Source: Melitaea cinxia (lineage: Eukaryota > Arthropoda > Insecta > Lepidoptera > Nymphalidae). Taken from it: a DNA stretch of 64,000 bases. Below are positions 47,851 to 61,227 of this stretch, piece after piece. Position 1 is the first letter of the stretch, and each line of letters opens with the position of its first letter. The notes beneath the pieces are model-generated. The model made no database searches. It saw nothing but the letters and a program-made list of their open reading frames with translations, and was not told where the DNA came from. The stretch spans positions 4,162,369 through 4,226,368 of the forward strand of contig NC_059417.1 of NCBI RefSeq assembly GCF_905220565.1, given 5' to 3'. Both the position numbers and the translations under genes were made by a program.

Positions 47851-49779
47851 TGTACATATAATAATGTATAAATGACGTGCATAGAAAGAAGTACAATTAT
47901 GACCGTTATTTAAAAAAAAATGCATATAGAAAAATCAATTAAATTTCCCGATTTTCTCATGACATAAAATGTCTAAAACAAAATGGCAGCTTCTATTTTT
48001 TATTGTCAGTACTCACACAAGAAAGCTATAAGAACACGCGTTACTCGAACAACATCTACCGCGTCAATGACACACAAATCAAACTTCACATTTACAAAAA
48101 CACACTTAAACCATGTATCAAGATGAGTTGACAAGTGTGTTGTATGGGTAAATGCGCATCTATGATTGACAATACACAGGCGACCACAGGCAAGTTTCTA
48201 TGCCCCTGTAATTACAGTCTCAACTTTCATACTACAACACTGTAAAACAGTGATAACACAAACGCTAGCCACATAGATACCGGTAGTGTTTCAATTAATT
48301 TTATGTTTTTTACAAATATGTTGGAACTACTAGTAAATAACATTACATATTTTAAGTTCTCGTGTAGAAACTTTGTAATTTTTGATTTGACATTTCGACT
48401 CTACTTTTATAAAAAAATAAATCATTTATTATATTTTTTTTTTCATTTATTAAATCAATACAACTGTGTCGTATCCACATATATAGACTTTTTATATGGA
48501 AATAATAATGAAACCTCATTTTTTGTTTTTATTTTGTTTATAAAAATATTTTTTGATAGATGTCAAGAATTTGTATTTTGAATTCTTCTTTATAATTTAC
48601 GTTTTACAATTTATTAATTCTATTTTATATTTCACTACGTGCACGTTGTTTTTTTTTATATTATTATATTATTCTTTAATAAAGAGTCGGTGTGGATAGC
48701 GAAGATCTTATTACTTCAACCGTTAAATAGCTCATTCGCTAAACAACCGAAAATTAAAAATCATAAAGTTAAGAAAAATTTTACGAATAGGTAATTAAAA
48801 TAAAAAAAAATTATTATATAACAAGCAACATGTAAATATTATTATTAAAGTAAATAAGAAAGAAAATACTTTCTTTCGGAAGAAGCAGAAGTCGTTAAAG
48901 TTTTGTTTTCAGGTGACCACAAGGACATTAATTTTTACGGTCTCATTATTCAAAAATATAGACGTCGACTCTTTCCAACTTTAAAACCGGTAGTATAAAA
49001 CAATGTTGTTTACGCGCAAGGGAATGGAAGCGCATATTGTGCACATTCTGCTACATAAATGCATTTCTCTAATTCTCCTATTACAAATTATTGTCACAAT
49101 TTAATAATACATATCGTATTGACAATTTTATGTTGTAAATTTAATTTATCATTGTCCTTCAATTCAATTAATTAATATTATATGTACCCACTCGTATCTA
49201 GGTACCTAAATACTTGTGTATTAATAAAACTTTATTATTATATTTTAGATTACATATTTGGCCTGAATTATTTGTATTATTATAAAAATATAATTGCGAA
49301 GGTATATAAAAAAAATATTTCCAAAAAGATTCCCGCAAAACTCATTACACGGCACCGGAATAAAAGAATGAACGAAAACGTATAAAGAGGCGAATTCTAA
49401 AAAAATCTTGTCACTAATGAAGCAGCGGTTCTAATCGACCCACTAACCTCAGTTTTGTCGGTCCGTCATTTTGTCGGTTTTCATACCGTCCCATCCGTCA
49501 CGCTGAATAGCATGCATCCATTCACTCATTCACTCGCTCTCATTCAGTCACCCGCGGAATGACTAGGTTACTTTAACCGACGCGTTCTTTTATATTATTT
49601 TGTACTAAACATTTATTGAGGAACGGGATACGCCCGCGATTTCTTTCGCTTAGTTTGAAGCGGTTTTTGATTACGTGCAGAAAATTATTTTTCTAAATCC
49701 AAATTGAAGCCATTCAATTTATTATACTCAACCCTAATACTGTGACAATTATTATATAACAATTTGATCAACCCATTAG

Positions 49780-50065
49780 CGCAGCTTGCACAGATTCTGT
49801 TTCCTGGTCTGCGAGTGCATGTGTGTGTGTGTTTAATATATATTTATTTATATATAAATATATATCTTATAACATACACACACGGTCATCTGTTCCTATG
49901 GTAAGCAACTTAATGCTTGTGTTACAGGTAACATCCGACTGTTAGAACTAGTTTTGAAGATACATACAAATATATATAAATACAAATATTACACCCCGAC
50001 TTAGGCAGGAATCGAACCCGTAACCCGCGGTACAGAAAGCAGGGCCACTACAGACCCCGCCAATT
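49780..50065. repeat. Two facing SINEs (family H), the second on the - strand
   Basis: A + strand head (CCCATTAGCGCAGCTTGCAC) runs into a (GT)n/(TA)n stretch near 49820. A - strand copy (about 49865-50065) follows, with box B seen as GGCAGGAATCGAACCCGTAA and box A near GACCCCGCCAATTAA. Its body (ACATCCGACTGTTAG) reappears inverted at 60830. Confidence 0.65.
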
Positions 50066-50095
50066 AAACTTCCCAATTTAATCTATCTTCTTTCT

Positions 50096-50297
50096 AATAT
50101 ATAAAATTCTCGTGTCATGGTGTTAAACATTGAACTCCTGCGAAACGGCTCGACCGATTTTAATAAAATTTTGTGGGCATATCGGGTAGGTCTGAGAATC
50201 GGCCAACATCTATTTTTCATACCCCTAAGTTATAAGGGGGGGAGATTAAGCGGGTTAATAACATATATGGCAAAGAAACGTTTGCGGAGTCAGCTAG
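50096..50297 (+). mobile_element. Short Helitron-like element
   Basis: TCTAATATATAAAATTCTCG at the start and CGTTTGCGGAGTCAGCTAG at the end parallel the 34084-34282 element. About 200 bases and non-coding. Confidence 0.6.
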
Positions 50298-50904
50298 TTT
50301 CCCAATACAAACGGTGCCTAGCTGTGAAATATTTGATGTCTTTTCAAAAAAAATTGTCACTTGGTTGTGAAATTATAAAGGTGCGATCAGAAAATCTTTT
50401 ATGCATATTTTTCCCAAATATACCGGATCACCTAGTATTGTTATAATTATATTAAGAGTTTCATTAAACGTTTATATTCGAAACTCCTAATATAGCATAT
50501 CTCTTATATAGTAACAAGCAAAGATGTTCTATCGTCATTATTAAAATGTCCACATTCTAGCACATTTCAATTCGACATCTAAAATAAATCCCTATCATAG
50601 ATTTAGGTTTCTAAGGCTACGGTTTAGTCTAGACTTAGTAGACTAGACACTTGACAGGTGGCAGATCTAATAACATAATCCACCTCGATGGGAGATTAGA
50701 TCTAAGAGATTGGTGCACTAGATTTAAAAATATATTTAAATATAGATAGTTCATTTAATTACTGTATGCATATTTACAAAATACACAGTTTTATACACAT
50801 ACGATACGATTTAGCCTTGTAGATAAACAAGAAAATCAAATGAGTTGATCCTATTGTTTTTAATATTTCAAAGTGTCAAACATAATAATTACGACCCTTT
50901 TTTA

Positions 50905-51185
50905 TATATATAACTAGGTCGGCAAACAGCGTACGGCTCACCTGATGCTAAGCGATTACCGTAGCTTATAGACGTCTGCAACACCAGAAGCATCGCAAGC
51001 GCGTTACCGACTCTATTTCCAATCCCCCCAGGAACTCTGGTCACCTTACTCACCAACAGGAACACAATACTGCTTGAAAACAGTATTATTTAGCTGTGGT
51101 CTTCTGTAAGGTCGAGGTAATACCCCAGTCGGTTTGCTCCATATTTCTATCAGGAAATTTCCCGCTGCGCTCTACCTCAGTTAGA
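50905..51185 (-). repeat. Repeat family B copy
   Basis: TAACTAGGTCGGCAAACAGC, GACGTCTGCAACACCAGAAG, GGTCACCTTACTCACCAACA and CTTCTGTAAGGTCGAGGTAA, ending at CGCTGCGCTCTACCTCAGTT. The most complete reverse copy. Confidence 0.9.
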
Positions 51186-52379
51186 GCCTACTTAAACTTC
51201 GCGACAAGCTTTTATATCACATACCATATAAAATATGTATTACTTCATATATTCATAGAAAAAGGTGTGATGGATTTTTATGTTTTTCAGCGAATTTAAA
51301 TAAAACTTTGTTTTTTAAAAAGTTTTTACTTTTATTTTGCTTCTATTTTTTTTTAAATGAAAACTTTGTTATATTCGCGCGAAAGTACGTTTACACCCGT
51401 AGGTCCCTTTCAACGATTCGCTTTTATTAATAAAATGTTGATTTATACTAATACCTAATAGTATATAATAACTCAATCATGAGGTCAAGATTAGTTGGGC
51501 AAACACAGCTCCAATTGCAACGTTGAAATAAGGATCACACATGTACACGTCTTGAGTAGAATTACTACATACACATCTGTACACGAATTCTAGAAGCCGT
51601 GAGATTACATAAGTAACCTTAGGTACAGCTAACTTTAGACGTAAGGTAGGCTGCAAGGTCGACCAGCGCCTTATTGGTCACTCCTTATCAGAATAGCGTG
51701 GATAAGGCAGAGTTATTAAATATAAAAGGAATTATTCCATATATTTCCGTATTCGTACTAATTAGAAAAAAGTATACACTATGTATTAATATGTATATCA
51801 TATAATATTTCATAGCGTTTATGTAACATTCCTATAAATTAGTATTTAAATATAATAAAATATGTTATAGATTTTAAATAAATTTAACGAACGGCAGGTT
51901 TCAATGTTCTAAGCTCCATATGTACAAAGCCATAAATAAGAGGTGCCAAGAGATATAGTAAAAACCATGAACCTTTCCTCAATACTAGCTGTTTATTTAC
52001 TTAATTTATACTGAAATGCGCCAATATGTGAATACCAATTGCTGTGTGGTGAGCAAATGGATTGTTTGACATTTAGTAGCAAACGATATTTGCAGGTACT
52101 TTATTCTTATTTTTTTTAAATATAGACTTCTATCGAGTTCTACAAAGTTAGATATAATAGAATACATGCATGGCTAACATTTATTAACACACGATTTTAC
52201 ATTAAAAATACTATTTTTTATTTTTTAGCAAAAATTTTAAATTAATCCTGAAATGATACAGAAATTCTCAGTAATGTCTATACCAACGTTTTTAATTCAA
52301 ATCTCTGCGTCGATTGAGTCTTACGTAAAGTTTAAATAAGAAGTCTAGTCCATGTTAATGTAGTAGTTACTGCGTGTCA

Positions 52380-52520
52380 TTCGAGACTCCGCCATTTTGC
52401 AAGGCGAACCGCCCGCGGCGGGAAAACTGACTTTGGCGCCAATTTCGATGCGGCAACGTCTACTACCCGACCGCATTCGGACAGTGACAACTTTCAAGGC
52501 TTCTTTAATATTGACCACCT
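52380..52520. promoter_or_regulatory. GC-rich promoter-like block with two E2F-type motifs
   Basis: GGCGGGAAAA (52417-52426) and the palindromic TTTGGCGCCAAT (52432-52443) both fit the E2F consensus and lie 6 bases apart. CCGCCATTTTGC nearby is YY1-like. The block is about 250-440 bases from the NOL4 candidate first exon, on its intron side. It matches no repeat. Motifs are seen; promoter use is inferred. Confidence 0.5.
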
Positions 52521-52767
52521 ATTTTAAGTCGGACAGGGTATAGTGGATGTCATTATAAATTCCTTTAATTATACCATTTTTACTGCGCTTTATAGTAGCT
52601 AACTAGAACCTGACCACATTATAAGTGCCATCACGGTCAGCCTTGGCGTGTTTAACTCGAACCATTCACGATGACCTCTACGACGCAATAAATCAGACGA
52701 ATCGACGGTCCATAATTAGCTGGAGATAGACTTACTTGCTAGTTAAGGATGCGTAAAAAATTGTTAC

Positions 52768-52818
52768 CTTTGGTAGAACGTGTTGCAGGAGTGCACCGGC
52801 TTTTCTCTTGGCGGCCAT
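52768..52818 (-). CDS. NOL4: Candidate first coding exon of the NOL4-like gene (17 codons)
   Basis: On the - strand CAAGATGGCCGCC gives a start in strong context. It codes MAAKRKAGALLQHVLPK and ends at a GTAACA donor in phase 0. The first conserved NOL4 exon (26725-26776) needs a phase 0 partner, so the join is in frame and the total becomes 517 codons. The AAGATGGCCGCC context also resembles a YY1-type promoter/start motif. The intron would be about 26 kb. The exon itself has no known family signal, so the link is by phase, strand and context only. Confidence 0.5.
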
Positions 52819-55800
52819 CTTGAGTCTGTTTTGTTTACACCAATTTATACACCAGTTTTTGTCTTAGGATAAAGTTGGCACTGATTTTAATATTCAGTAA
52901 TTTGACCCCATTTTCTCAAAGATTAAAAAGGCTATAATGAAAAATATTACTAATATATAATTTTTTGTTTTGTTTTAGTGCTTCGATTGGATAAAGAAAA
53001 CTTCATCAATTTATCAAAAATTCGTATTTTGGAAGGTTAGCAAAAAGAGCATTAAAAACAATTTCATAATTTCTATAACTGTGTGTTACTACTGTAATGA
53101 TAATAGTAGAAAAACGTCATCATAACATTTTTATAAAGCGCAAGACGAGACTAGGAATAAACAACAAAATTTACAGAGGGACAACTCAAGTTGTCCGAGA
53201 TTGCGTAGGTCAGTCATGCAGTGGGGTTCCTCATTCATTATAATTCAAATTTAAATTTAATTTTAAAATAAACTTTAAAATTCTAAATTAATATTGATGC
53301 TTAAAGGATATTTTCCTTTTACTAACATAAAAAAAGAAGAATTGCTTTTATTTAAAAAAAATCGTATTTCTATTTGTTTGATTATAGCTCCTTACTGTCA
53401 ATGATATAAATTCATTGCAACGCCTTGTAAAATTATTCATTTTATATGCCAAGATTTTCAACAGATAAGGAAAACTTATTGAAAATACGGTAGATAAAAT
53501 AGGTATAAAATAGTAATTTAGATGTCTAGAATCGACGTTGTATCAATGTCGCAAAAAGGGGCATATGCTACACAATTTGCTTCTTTAATATATATACAAC
53601 GAATAAATCGGCTTGATATAGCAAATTTTTACGTTCTTCTACGAACTTTGTCTATTAAATTATCGTATTTCAATAAAATACAGTTTTGATTTGATACTTT
53701 TTTTGAACGAAGCCAATTAAATCAAAACTATCTAACGAGATTTATCAAGTTATATTTAATTAAAATTTTGATTTTACGCAGTCGTGTAATTTACCTTTCT
53801 TATATACCATGTGCAAAACAACCTAGACAGCCATCTTTTAAGCTTATGTATGGCCAGATATACATATCCTATATTTTTCATTGCTAATGTAATGCCATGA
53901 ATTGGGCAGGGTTATTTATTGTTTATTGAAAGTTAGTTAAAATTCTAATTGTCATATGATACCGTTAAGTGACGTAATTACCTAAAATACTCTTTAGTAA
54001 AAACTATTCGGACATAAATAAACAAATTATATTTTAACAGTAACAATGTGTTAGTTAATATTGTACGGAACCCTAGTTAGAGGATCTGCGTCCGTTATAT
54101 TCAGAAAGAGGCTACTTTTTACAGAGGGTGTGCATTCGCCCCTATTTACACAATACTTCCCAATGATCATTGTTTGTTAAACACACAACTATCTATTTGT
54201 ACCGAATAGGATGGGGTGATTACGGCACGGTCGGTTCGATTGTTTTGACTGATTACTTTTTTTAAATATTCAGAGCTTAAGTTCAATTTGTTGTGATATA
54301 GCTTGCACCGCTAGCAGAAATTAATTTATGACTTTGTTTTAATTTATATTGCTGTTTCTATCTTCTTGTCTTTTTTTTTAGTTTTCATAATAAGCAAAAA
54401 AGTATCTAGGTATTAATTAAATGTAATTGAAAAAGGTATTATCGAGTTTTATAATTCTTCTGGACTGTACGCGCTTCCCACGTTTAGGCCAGCAAATTGA
54501 CTCAGATAACAAAGAAAAGAATAAAAAATTGCACGTAGACTAAATTCTGAGAAAAAAAGGTACTAGGAGCGTAAAGGCACCGAGAAGCTTTGAGCAGATT
54601 ACATCGCAAAGGGCCTCTCATTCTCATGCGCTACGCGATAACGGAACGGACGTTTTCAATCTCGAGTGCAGTTTTTGTGTGACAGCTCGAATTACATAGA
54701 CTAAAGAATTATTATACTAGTCAAGTGAATTTAAAATGATAAACGTAACATTTTTTTTGCATTGTAGCTAATTTTTAATGGTACAAAAACAAAATGAGTT
54801 ACGCAAGCCTAAATATGTGTTACAATCCACAACATTTTTAAAACGTAACATTATTTCAATAAATTTATTTGTAATAATATTTATTGTATTTAAAAACTAA
54901 GCTACAAGTGCATTTTTCTAAAACTAATCGTAGACATTATTAGTGTACAAATAAGACCCAGTATAAAGAATAGCTGCACAGAAATATTCTGTTTCACAAG
55001 GTATATTTTTTCCGAACTGAACAAAGTTAAAAAACCCTTATCGACCTTGAACTACAGTACCATCCGATATCCTTATAAGAACAAACTGCTTTTTAGCAAT
55101 AAACAGACCTGAATAAAATCGACACAGTCGCGCATGAATGAACATTTAAAATTACCGGTCGTTTTAAAATTTAAACCAACTATTTTGATAGTAATTTAAA
55201 ATGAAGACACAGAGGCAGCTGTGTTCGCTGTAGGAATGGCATTCGGCCAGTGCACTAGGTATTTTCTTTAGCGATAACAGCAAGGCCACGTAATGGCTTT
55301 GGGCACGGTGGCCAGTTCTTATAACCGTTGGTTTGCACGCCATGAAATGAATTTGATCCTTAGGATTCGAGAAATAGTTTTACGTGCATTTCATTTATAA
55401 AAACAATATCATTTTTTTTTGTTTATCATATTTTGTGTGTTTCTTTAGTTTACTGTTTTACACACATAGTCTTAATAACTAGAAAAACTCCATTTTAATC
55501 AAAACAGATAATTGTGTGTGTTGACTACAATTACTATTATGGAGGTGTGCGCATTTTAGGACTCATTTTATACGAACGCGTTAGAACTACTTTGCAATCA
55601 ATTTTATATTTAAATAATTTGTTAATCAACTAGGTTTGTCATTGCTTCTGTAGCAGTTTTGTTGTGTTGGCGTACCTAATTAGATTTGAAAAATTGACTC
55701 GAAAAAGTTTACAAGTTACAACTAATTTAGTTACAAGGTAAAAATATGTTTGATATGGTAAAGTTCTGTACATATAGATAATTATAAATTAAAATTATTT

Positions 55801-58024
55801 TATTTATTAAATTAAAATTATAAAAAAAAAAATTACTAAATAGCTTACGTGACAAAAGAGAAAATTGAATAGAATTGTTTTTATAAATAAGTGAGCCCAA
55901 AGTATTAAAAAAAAAGTATTTTACCTAAACCATGAAAACTTTTCAGTTACCAGAGCAACATAGCACGGTAGGTAGTCCGTTATCAGCACTGTAAAGACCG
56001 TGAACGATTTGATTAGTTCGACGCGCGCTGCACTCCGAAATTACTTTCAAACTTAGCTGCGTCGATACACCAAACTTTTGCTGAAGTCTGCAAGCCTGAT
56101 GCCGTTATGTTAACTACTCAAAAAACCTTGTGCAGCTAAAAACTTAACTGTTTTTAATATTTTAATACTATTCTCATCATTTTTTTTTTCATTTTAAGTA
56201 TATTTTAAGTTGATCACAAATAAAGAGGCATTAAGCAACCATCAAAGTATATAATTTTAGCAACTTCTACGTGGAATATTTAAAACTAGACAGAATTTAA
56301 CTAAGAATACTTAGAGACCAACCAAGAAAGGCCGATAAATTCAAAAACAATGCCTTGTCACTTAGTATCTTAGCATGACAAAAGAAACTTAGCTAAGACT
56401 AGCTTATCGATGGGCTAATTGCATTTTTTGCAGTCACCACCTACTAATGTCAAGGCTCACTTACTCATCGCAAGTAACTATGTCCATTCCTGACTATGCA
56501 AAACGGAATAGCACTAAAAGTTGTTCTAACCAAACTATTAAAAGTAGATTCATGTTGGAAACGTAATCGAAGCACTACAACAAACCTTATATTCACTGTT
56601 ATTAATGCGATTTTTCTTTTCAGGGATCGAGTTTCGCGAGTAAGTTGTAGGAGCGCAACGTACGTCCACACCGTACGGCTTTAAAACGCACACTGATCCG
56701 ATGGTTAGTGCGTTCCGTAATACTTGTCCGGCCTGCCTCCATCCCCCCGGCCCCATACCGAAATGCATCAATGACACTCGAAACACGCACATTGGTTCGC
56801 GGACAATCGATGAAAAAAAAATATACTGCGTGTAATAAATACACCAGCGCTAGGATGATGACGCCCTGGTAAACTAGACATGCGAAAGATAAAAAAAATC
56901 TGTTCCATCAGAAAAAAAGAACTAAATAATGATGAACAAGTAAGTTTTTCCGAACCAAAAAAACATTAAAAAAAAACATTTTTATTCGTAGATATGTGTA
57001 AGAAAATTTGATGACTACAATATATAAGGCTAATTATGACAGGAAAATTGTTATACGAGTTTCTTTGAAATCACTAAAAACTAATAACGGTCTATAAAAA
57101 ATAAACTTTATTCGCATTTCAAACATGTTCTCGACTTCTTTATGATTAACAGAATTAATGCCAATTAGGAAAATCAATTCAACCGATGCACGCTTGATTA
57201 CGAACTGATAATGACGTAATTACAGAACACACACAAGCCTATAGAGCTCCAAGTATATAAGCACACGGTAGAACGATATGTATTATACGGTATGTATGTA
57301 GCAATGATATATAACCGAATTGACGTGTGCATATGTTTTCGAATTGTTCACGCTGTGCCGCACTATGTTTTAGCAAAAAAATCGACGACTGTGATTATGA
57401 ATGACATAAATTACGTTTTTAACTTCAATTGTTGTTTTTCGTTGTTACCAAATATATTTTGACATATTTTATAACATGGAGCAATTTATTAAGTTTTAAT
57501 TTTATTATTTTTTACTTCTATACAAGTAGAGTTCAGAAGAATTGAAGCCTAAATTGGTAAACATACCAAAATATATCTGTCAATACATTTCTTTTTTTGG
57601 TACAGTAAAGAGCTATTAATACATATTATATATTTCTAGATTTGACGTGGTTTGCTATTCACATTACGTGTAAGAGTTTATTTTTTTAACGGTCACGATA
57701 ATTGTCTTTTGATCAAAGAAAGACAGATCATTGTTTTTTTTTTATATCAAGTTACGAATACTGGGGACGAAAAAACAGAAGGTATCAACTCAGACACGAG
57801 TCTATCGCCTTAGTTAATAAAAGTATAACAAAGTCTTTTCATATAATTCCATTGATACTAGCGAGATGATGTAGTCGGTGATGTGTCTTGCGATATCCTA
57901 AGATGACGAATACTACGAGCATTAATACGTTCGCCGATATTATGTCACGTAGTGAAAAACAGTAAAGTTCACACACGTAGGCGTAGAATTTTAACCAAAT
58001 CTGCATCGAAGGCAATCGATCGTA
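52819..58024. other. DNA upstream of the NOL4 candidate first exon
   Basis: No gene supported. AT-rich, with GC-richer patches at about 54450-54680, 55210-55350 and 56620-56790. The last has CCGTACGGC, GCCTGCCTCCATCCCCCCGG and a 16-base segment between an acceptor-like TTTTCAG and a donor-like GTAAGT. None shows a coding or repeat signal that I can name. Confidence 0.45.
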
Positions 58025-58150
58025 TACAGTCAGTCAGTCAGTTCAGCCTATTGCAGTCCACTGCTGGATATAGGCCTACCCAAGTTCGCGCCAGACATCC
58101 CGGAATTCTGCAATCCTCATCCAGCCTACAACGGCAATCTTACGTAGTAT
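58025..58150 (-). repeat. RTE-type LINE 3' end
   Basis: CAGTCAGTCAGTCAGTTCAG followed by CCTATTGCAGTCCACTGCTG and TCGCGCCAGACATCCCGG is the reverse of the 34510 element's tail. Confidence 0.8.
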
Positions 58151-58859
58151 TAGGATATATACATATATATTTATTTCTTATCCATTAGTATACAATAATA
58201 CGTAAATATCAAAACAGGTAAAATAAATTGAATAACTTAAACTGAAATCTTTACATACTATATAAATACATACATGTATCATCAAAATACTTTTATAAAT
58301 CATTTTAACTACCATTTATTTTTGACTATTTCACTTACAGATGTTACCAATATATTTTTTTTTTGTATTTATAACGTCAGGGTGTTTCGTTCGACTGACA
58401 CGTCACTCGAATTTGGCCATCTAAGTAAGGCGTTGTGTTCACTATCGGCGCAGATCTCGAGGGGGCAATCAGTAATTAACCCTCACAGTCCACTAGTTAG
58501 TTCCTGTGTCTGCTCCATGGAATTGAAGCCGAATACTGTTATATAAAGTAAGAATAAATAAAGTAGGTGATAATCAATAGTCCTTAAACTTGATTGAAAT
58601 GAAGAGATATTTCTATTTTTCAAATTGTAGAGCAAATTATATTTTTACAGTCAGCGTTATATTTTTTATATATATAAAGGATGAGTGATATCCAGTATAT
58701 AAAACTTTATGGTATGGTTTTATTTTTCCTACTACAAGTTAATGGAAAAATCTGTACAAATTATTATTATTTTTTTGTATACATGTATCCATCAGTTGAG
58801 TAGTAAAAGATCGATTTTATTCATTTATATATTTTGATGGTGATAATAATAAATAAATA

Positions 58860-59051
58860 ATGTATAAGATCTCAATATTAAGACGAAAAGCGAAAAAAGC
58901 TTTCCGAAAAATGAAAAGATTCATAGAAAAATGTCAGTACATTATATTTCATGATATTTCTTGTCCTTTCCCAGAAAAACTACTGAACCAAGCAACTAAT
59001 ACAGATAACGTTTTCATTCTAAAATTCCCACGAAGTAAAACTGTACGCAGG
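58860..59051 (+). CDS. Unassigned open frame ending at a donor-like site
   Basis: An ATG frame of 64 codons, very basic at its start (ISILRRKAKKAFRKMKRFIE), reaches CGCAG|GTAATT at 59051, which could be a splice donor. No family is recognised and I cannot find the partner exons. It may be chance or an old repeat remnant. Confidence 0.15.
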
Positions 59052-59451
59052 TAATTATAGAATTTAGCTAAGAAAGTTTGAAATTGTAGCATTGACGCCT
59101 TATTTTCCCGTCTCTCGTTTACTATAGACACGAAAACCACGCAATAGATGATAGCGCATGACATTTTAAAAACAGGAATAGAACCATTAGATTGTTAACA
59201 CATTTCATCGATATCATAATCTGAGGTAGAACTTCAACAGATCGACGATTGCCACTAACTTTACCTTATTATTCCTCCCTTTTTTTTTCTTCTTAATGTG
59301 AATTTTACTAATACTTGCACACCCACAAACTTCTGCTCTTGTACGTCCTAAGGTTGGCTGGTAGAGAATGCTTGTAGCATTAAGCCCACCTTTTGTATAA
59401 TTCTTTAATGTATTGTGCAATAAAGTATTAATAAATGAATAAATAAATAAG

Positions 59452-59645
59452 ATCACAGCTAAAACATACTGTTTTCAAGAAGTGTTGTGTTGCTGTTGGT
59501 GAGTACGGTGATCAGAGCTAACGAGGGAAAATAAGAGATAGGGTCGGCAAAGCGCTTGCGATACTTCTAGTGTTGCATCCCTAAGTTACGGTAACCGCTT
59601 ATAACCAGGTAGGATGCTTGTTTGTCACCCTAGTAGGACAAAAAA
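59452..59645 (+). repeat. Repeat family B fragment
   Basis: GATCACAGCTAAAACATACT, GTGTTGCTGTTGGTGAGTAC, GGTCGGCAAAGCGCTTGCGA and GCTTGTTTGTCACCCTAGTA match the 3' half of family B. Confidence 0.7.
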
Positions 59646-60699
59646 TATTATACTTATAGTACAACAATATGTAGTGCAAATAAGTTTAAAAAGCATTTCA
59701 AATTATATCACCTCCGCTTCACTAAACTTCGGATTCTATGATGAAGCCTTATTCGGTCGTGTTACGGATTATTTTAAAAATAAAGTAACGCCCTTGCCCC
59801 AGGTTTTAGGCAACCACTATACTAAATTGAATTAAGTCGATTGAAAGATTTAAACGTAGAACAACTGTTTTATTGCTATTTATACATTTCTTATACTTGT
59901 ATTAACGTGTGCATTGTCATATTACAAATATATTTATCAGAAGTTGTTAATATTTTATAGAAGTATTTCATACAAAAACGTCCGTAAAATCCTATATTAT
60001 CCGCCATTATGCGGTATTATTAAAAAAAAAAAAAAAATTACAAAATCAACATAACACAAATAAATGGATTCATTTTCAAATAACGGTCATTGAAAATTAA
60101 TGGAAAATTATATTTATTTATACATACATCGTATAGATATAAATATACCAAAATAGTTAAAAATGTAGAGTCGTTGTTAACTAATGATCGTAAAAACTTG
60201 AACACTTATTTAAAATATAAGACAATGATATATATGTTATACATAAATATTTTTTTCAAAGTTTACGTTTCATCTTGAAGTTTCATATCAGTAAGGCAGT
60301 AGGTATTCGAATATCGATCCCGAGGGGGCGATCAGTGATTAGCAGTGCGAGGTGAGATAGTTGTACATATGACTATTCAGAGCTTCGTGTTGTACATATA
60401 GGTATCCTACAAGTTATATCGCGGCTACCTACAATATGTTCAATATAGCACTATACAAGCCGCTACCTTCGTCTTTATCAAGTATATAATTATGTATAAC
60501 ATAGTTCAAAAGACAAATTTGTACGTTTTTTTTTCTGAATGTATGCCTGTGTTGCTATATTAAATTCTTAAGAATTTTCCCTTTATGCTTTACATACATA
60601 AATAGTGAAAAAATTTAAACTAGAATCGAGGTCTTTAAAGAAATTTGAAATTAGATCCTATGACATACATATCTACATCATATAGTCATTATATTTAGT

Positions 60700-60880
60700 A
60701 ACCCGTTGGCGCAGTATAGTGAGCTTGATTCTACTCCAAGGGTTATAGGTCCTATTCCCACGCGAGTCTGGGTAATACACGTATTTATTTATATGTATAT
60801 TTATAGAATAAAAAAAATTGTAGCTATATCAGTCGGATGTTGCCTATACATACACACAATATATACATATACACAAGAAC
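60700..60880 (+). repeat. SINE family H copy
   Basis: AACCCGTTGGCGCAGTATAG (box A), a decayed box B (GGTCCTATTCCCACG) and the body AGTCGGATGTTGCCTATACA shared, inverted, with 49880-49945. Confidence 0.65.
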
Positions 60881-61000
60881 ACGAAGAAGCTTGAATCTTA
60901 GTATCAGACGTGTATATACTCGTATATGATTATATTTATTTATATTTATGAAAAGATATAATAATAATAATAAGATAAATTACATTAAACTAAAAAAAAA

Positions 61001-61026
61001 ACCTTGTATATATATATATATAATAT
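61001..61026. repeat. (TA)n microsatellite
   Basis: A run of TA dinucleotides after CCTTG, within an AT-rich stretch. Confidence 0.8.
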
Positions 61027-61227
61027 AATAACTAAAAAATATTATTAAAAGGAGTCCCTTTAGGCAAGGTTCCAAAGACATTGGCAGCGTTCCCCCTTTG
61101 AATAGCTAGACTAATGACTCGTATATGTGTATGTATAATACATAATTTAGTTAAACAATATATTAATTACTAAAGTAAATGGAAATGTTTGAATCATTGA
61201 TACATAAATATGGGGTAGAAAGATAGT

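Larger units (their letters stand above)
26777..52767. other. Inferred 26-kb intron 1 of the NOL4-like gene
   Basis: No host coding exon is supported in this stretch on either strand. It holds SINEs at 27495, 27865, 29468, 44485 and 49780, family B copies at 29028, 46128 and 50905, and family A at 46625. It also holds Helitron-like ends at 31220, 34282, 47850 and 50297, an RTE 3' end at 34510 and a TIR element at 35458. The GC islands are at 32700-33380, 36960-37060, 39070-39260 and 41606-41715. The rest, including 31230-32690, 37060-38530 and 51190-52380, is AT-rich with no structure I recognise. Confidence 0.5.

Noticed and set aside
48303..48581. 92-codon + strand frame rich in Phe/Tyr/Asn
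   Set aside because: Composition effect of T/A-rich DNA.
50117..50446. 109-codon + strand frame
   Set aside because: It reads through a non-autonomous Helitron-like element.
59656..59835. Frame ending SLNFGFYDEALFGR...
   Set aside because: Follows directly on a family B fragment, with no start of its own and no family match; it may be repeat DNA, and support is too weak for a gene call.
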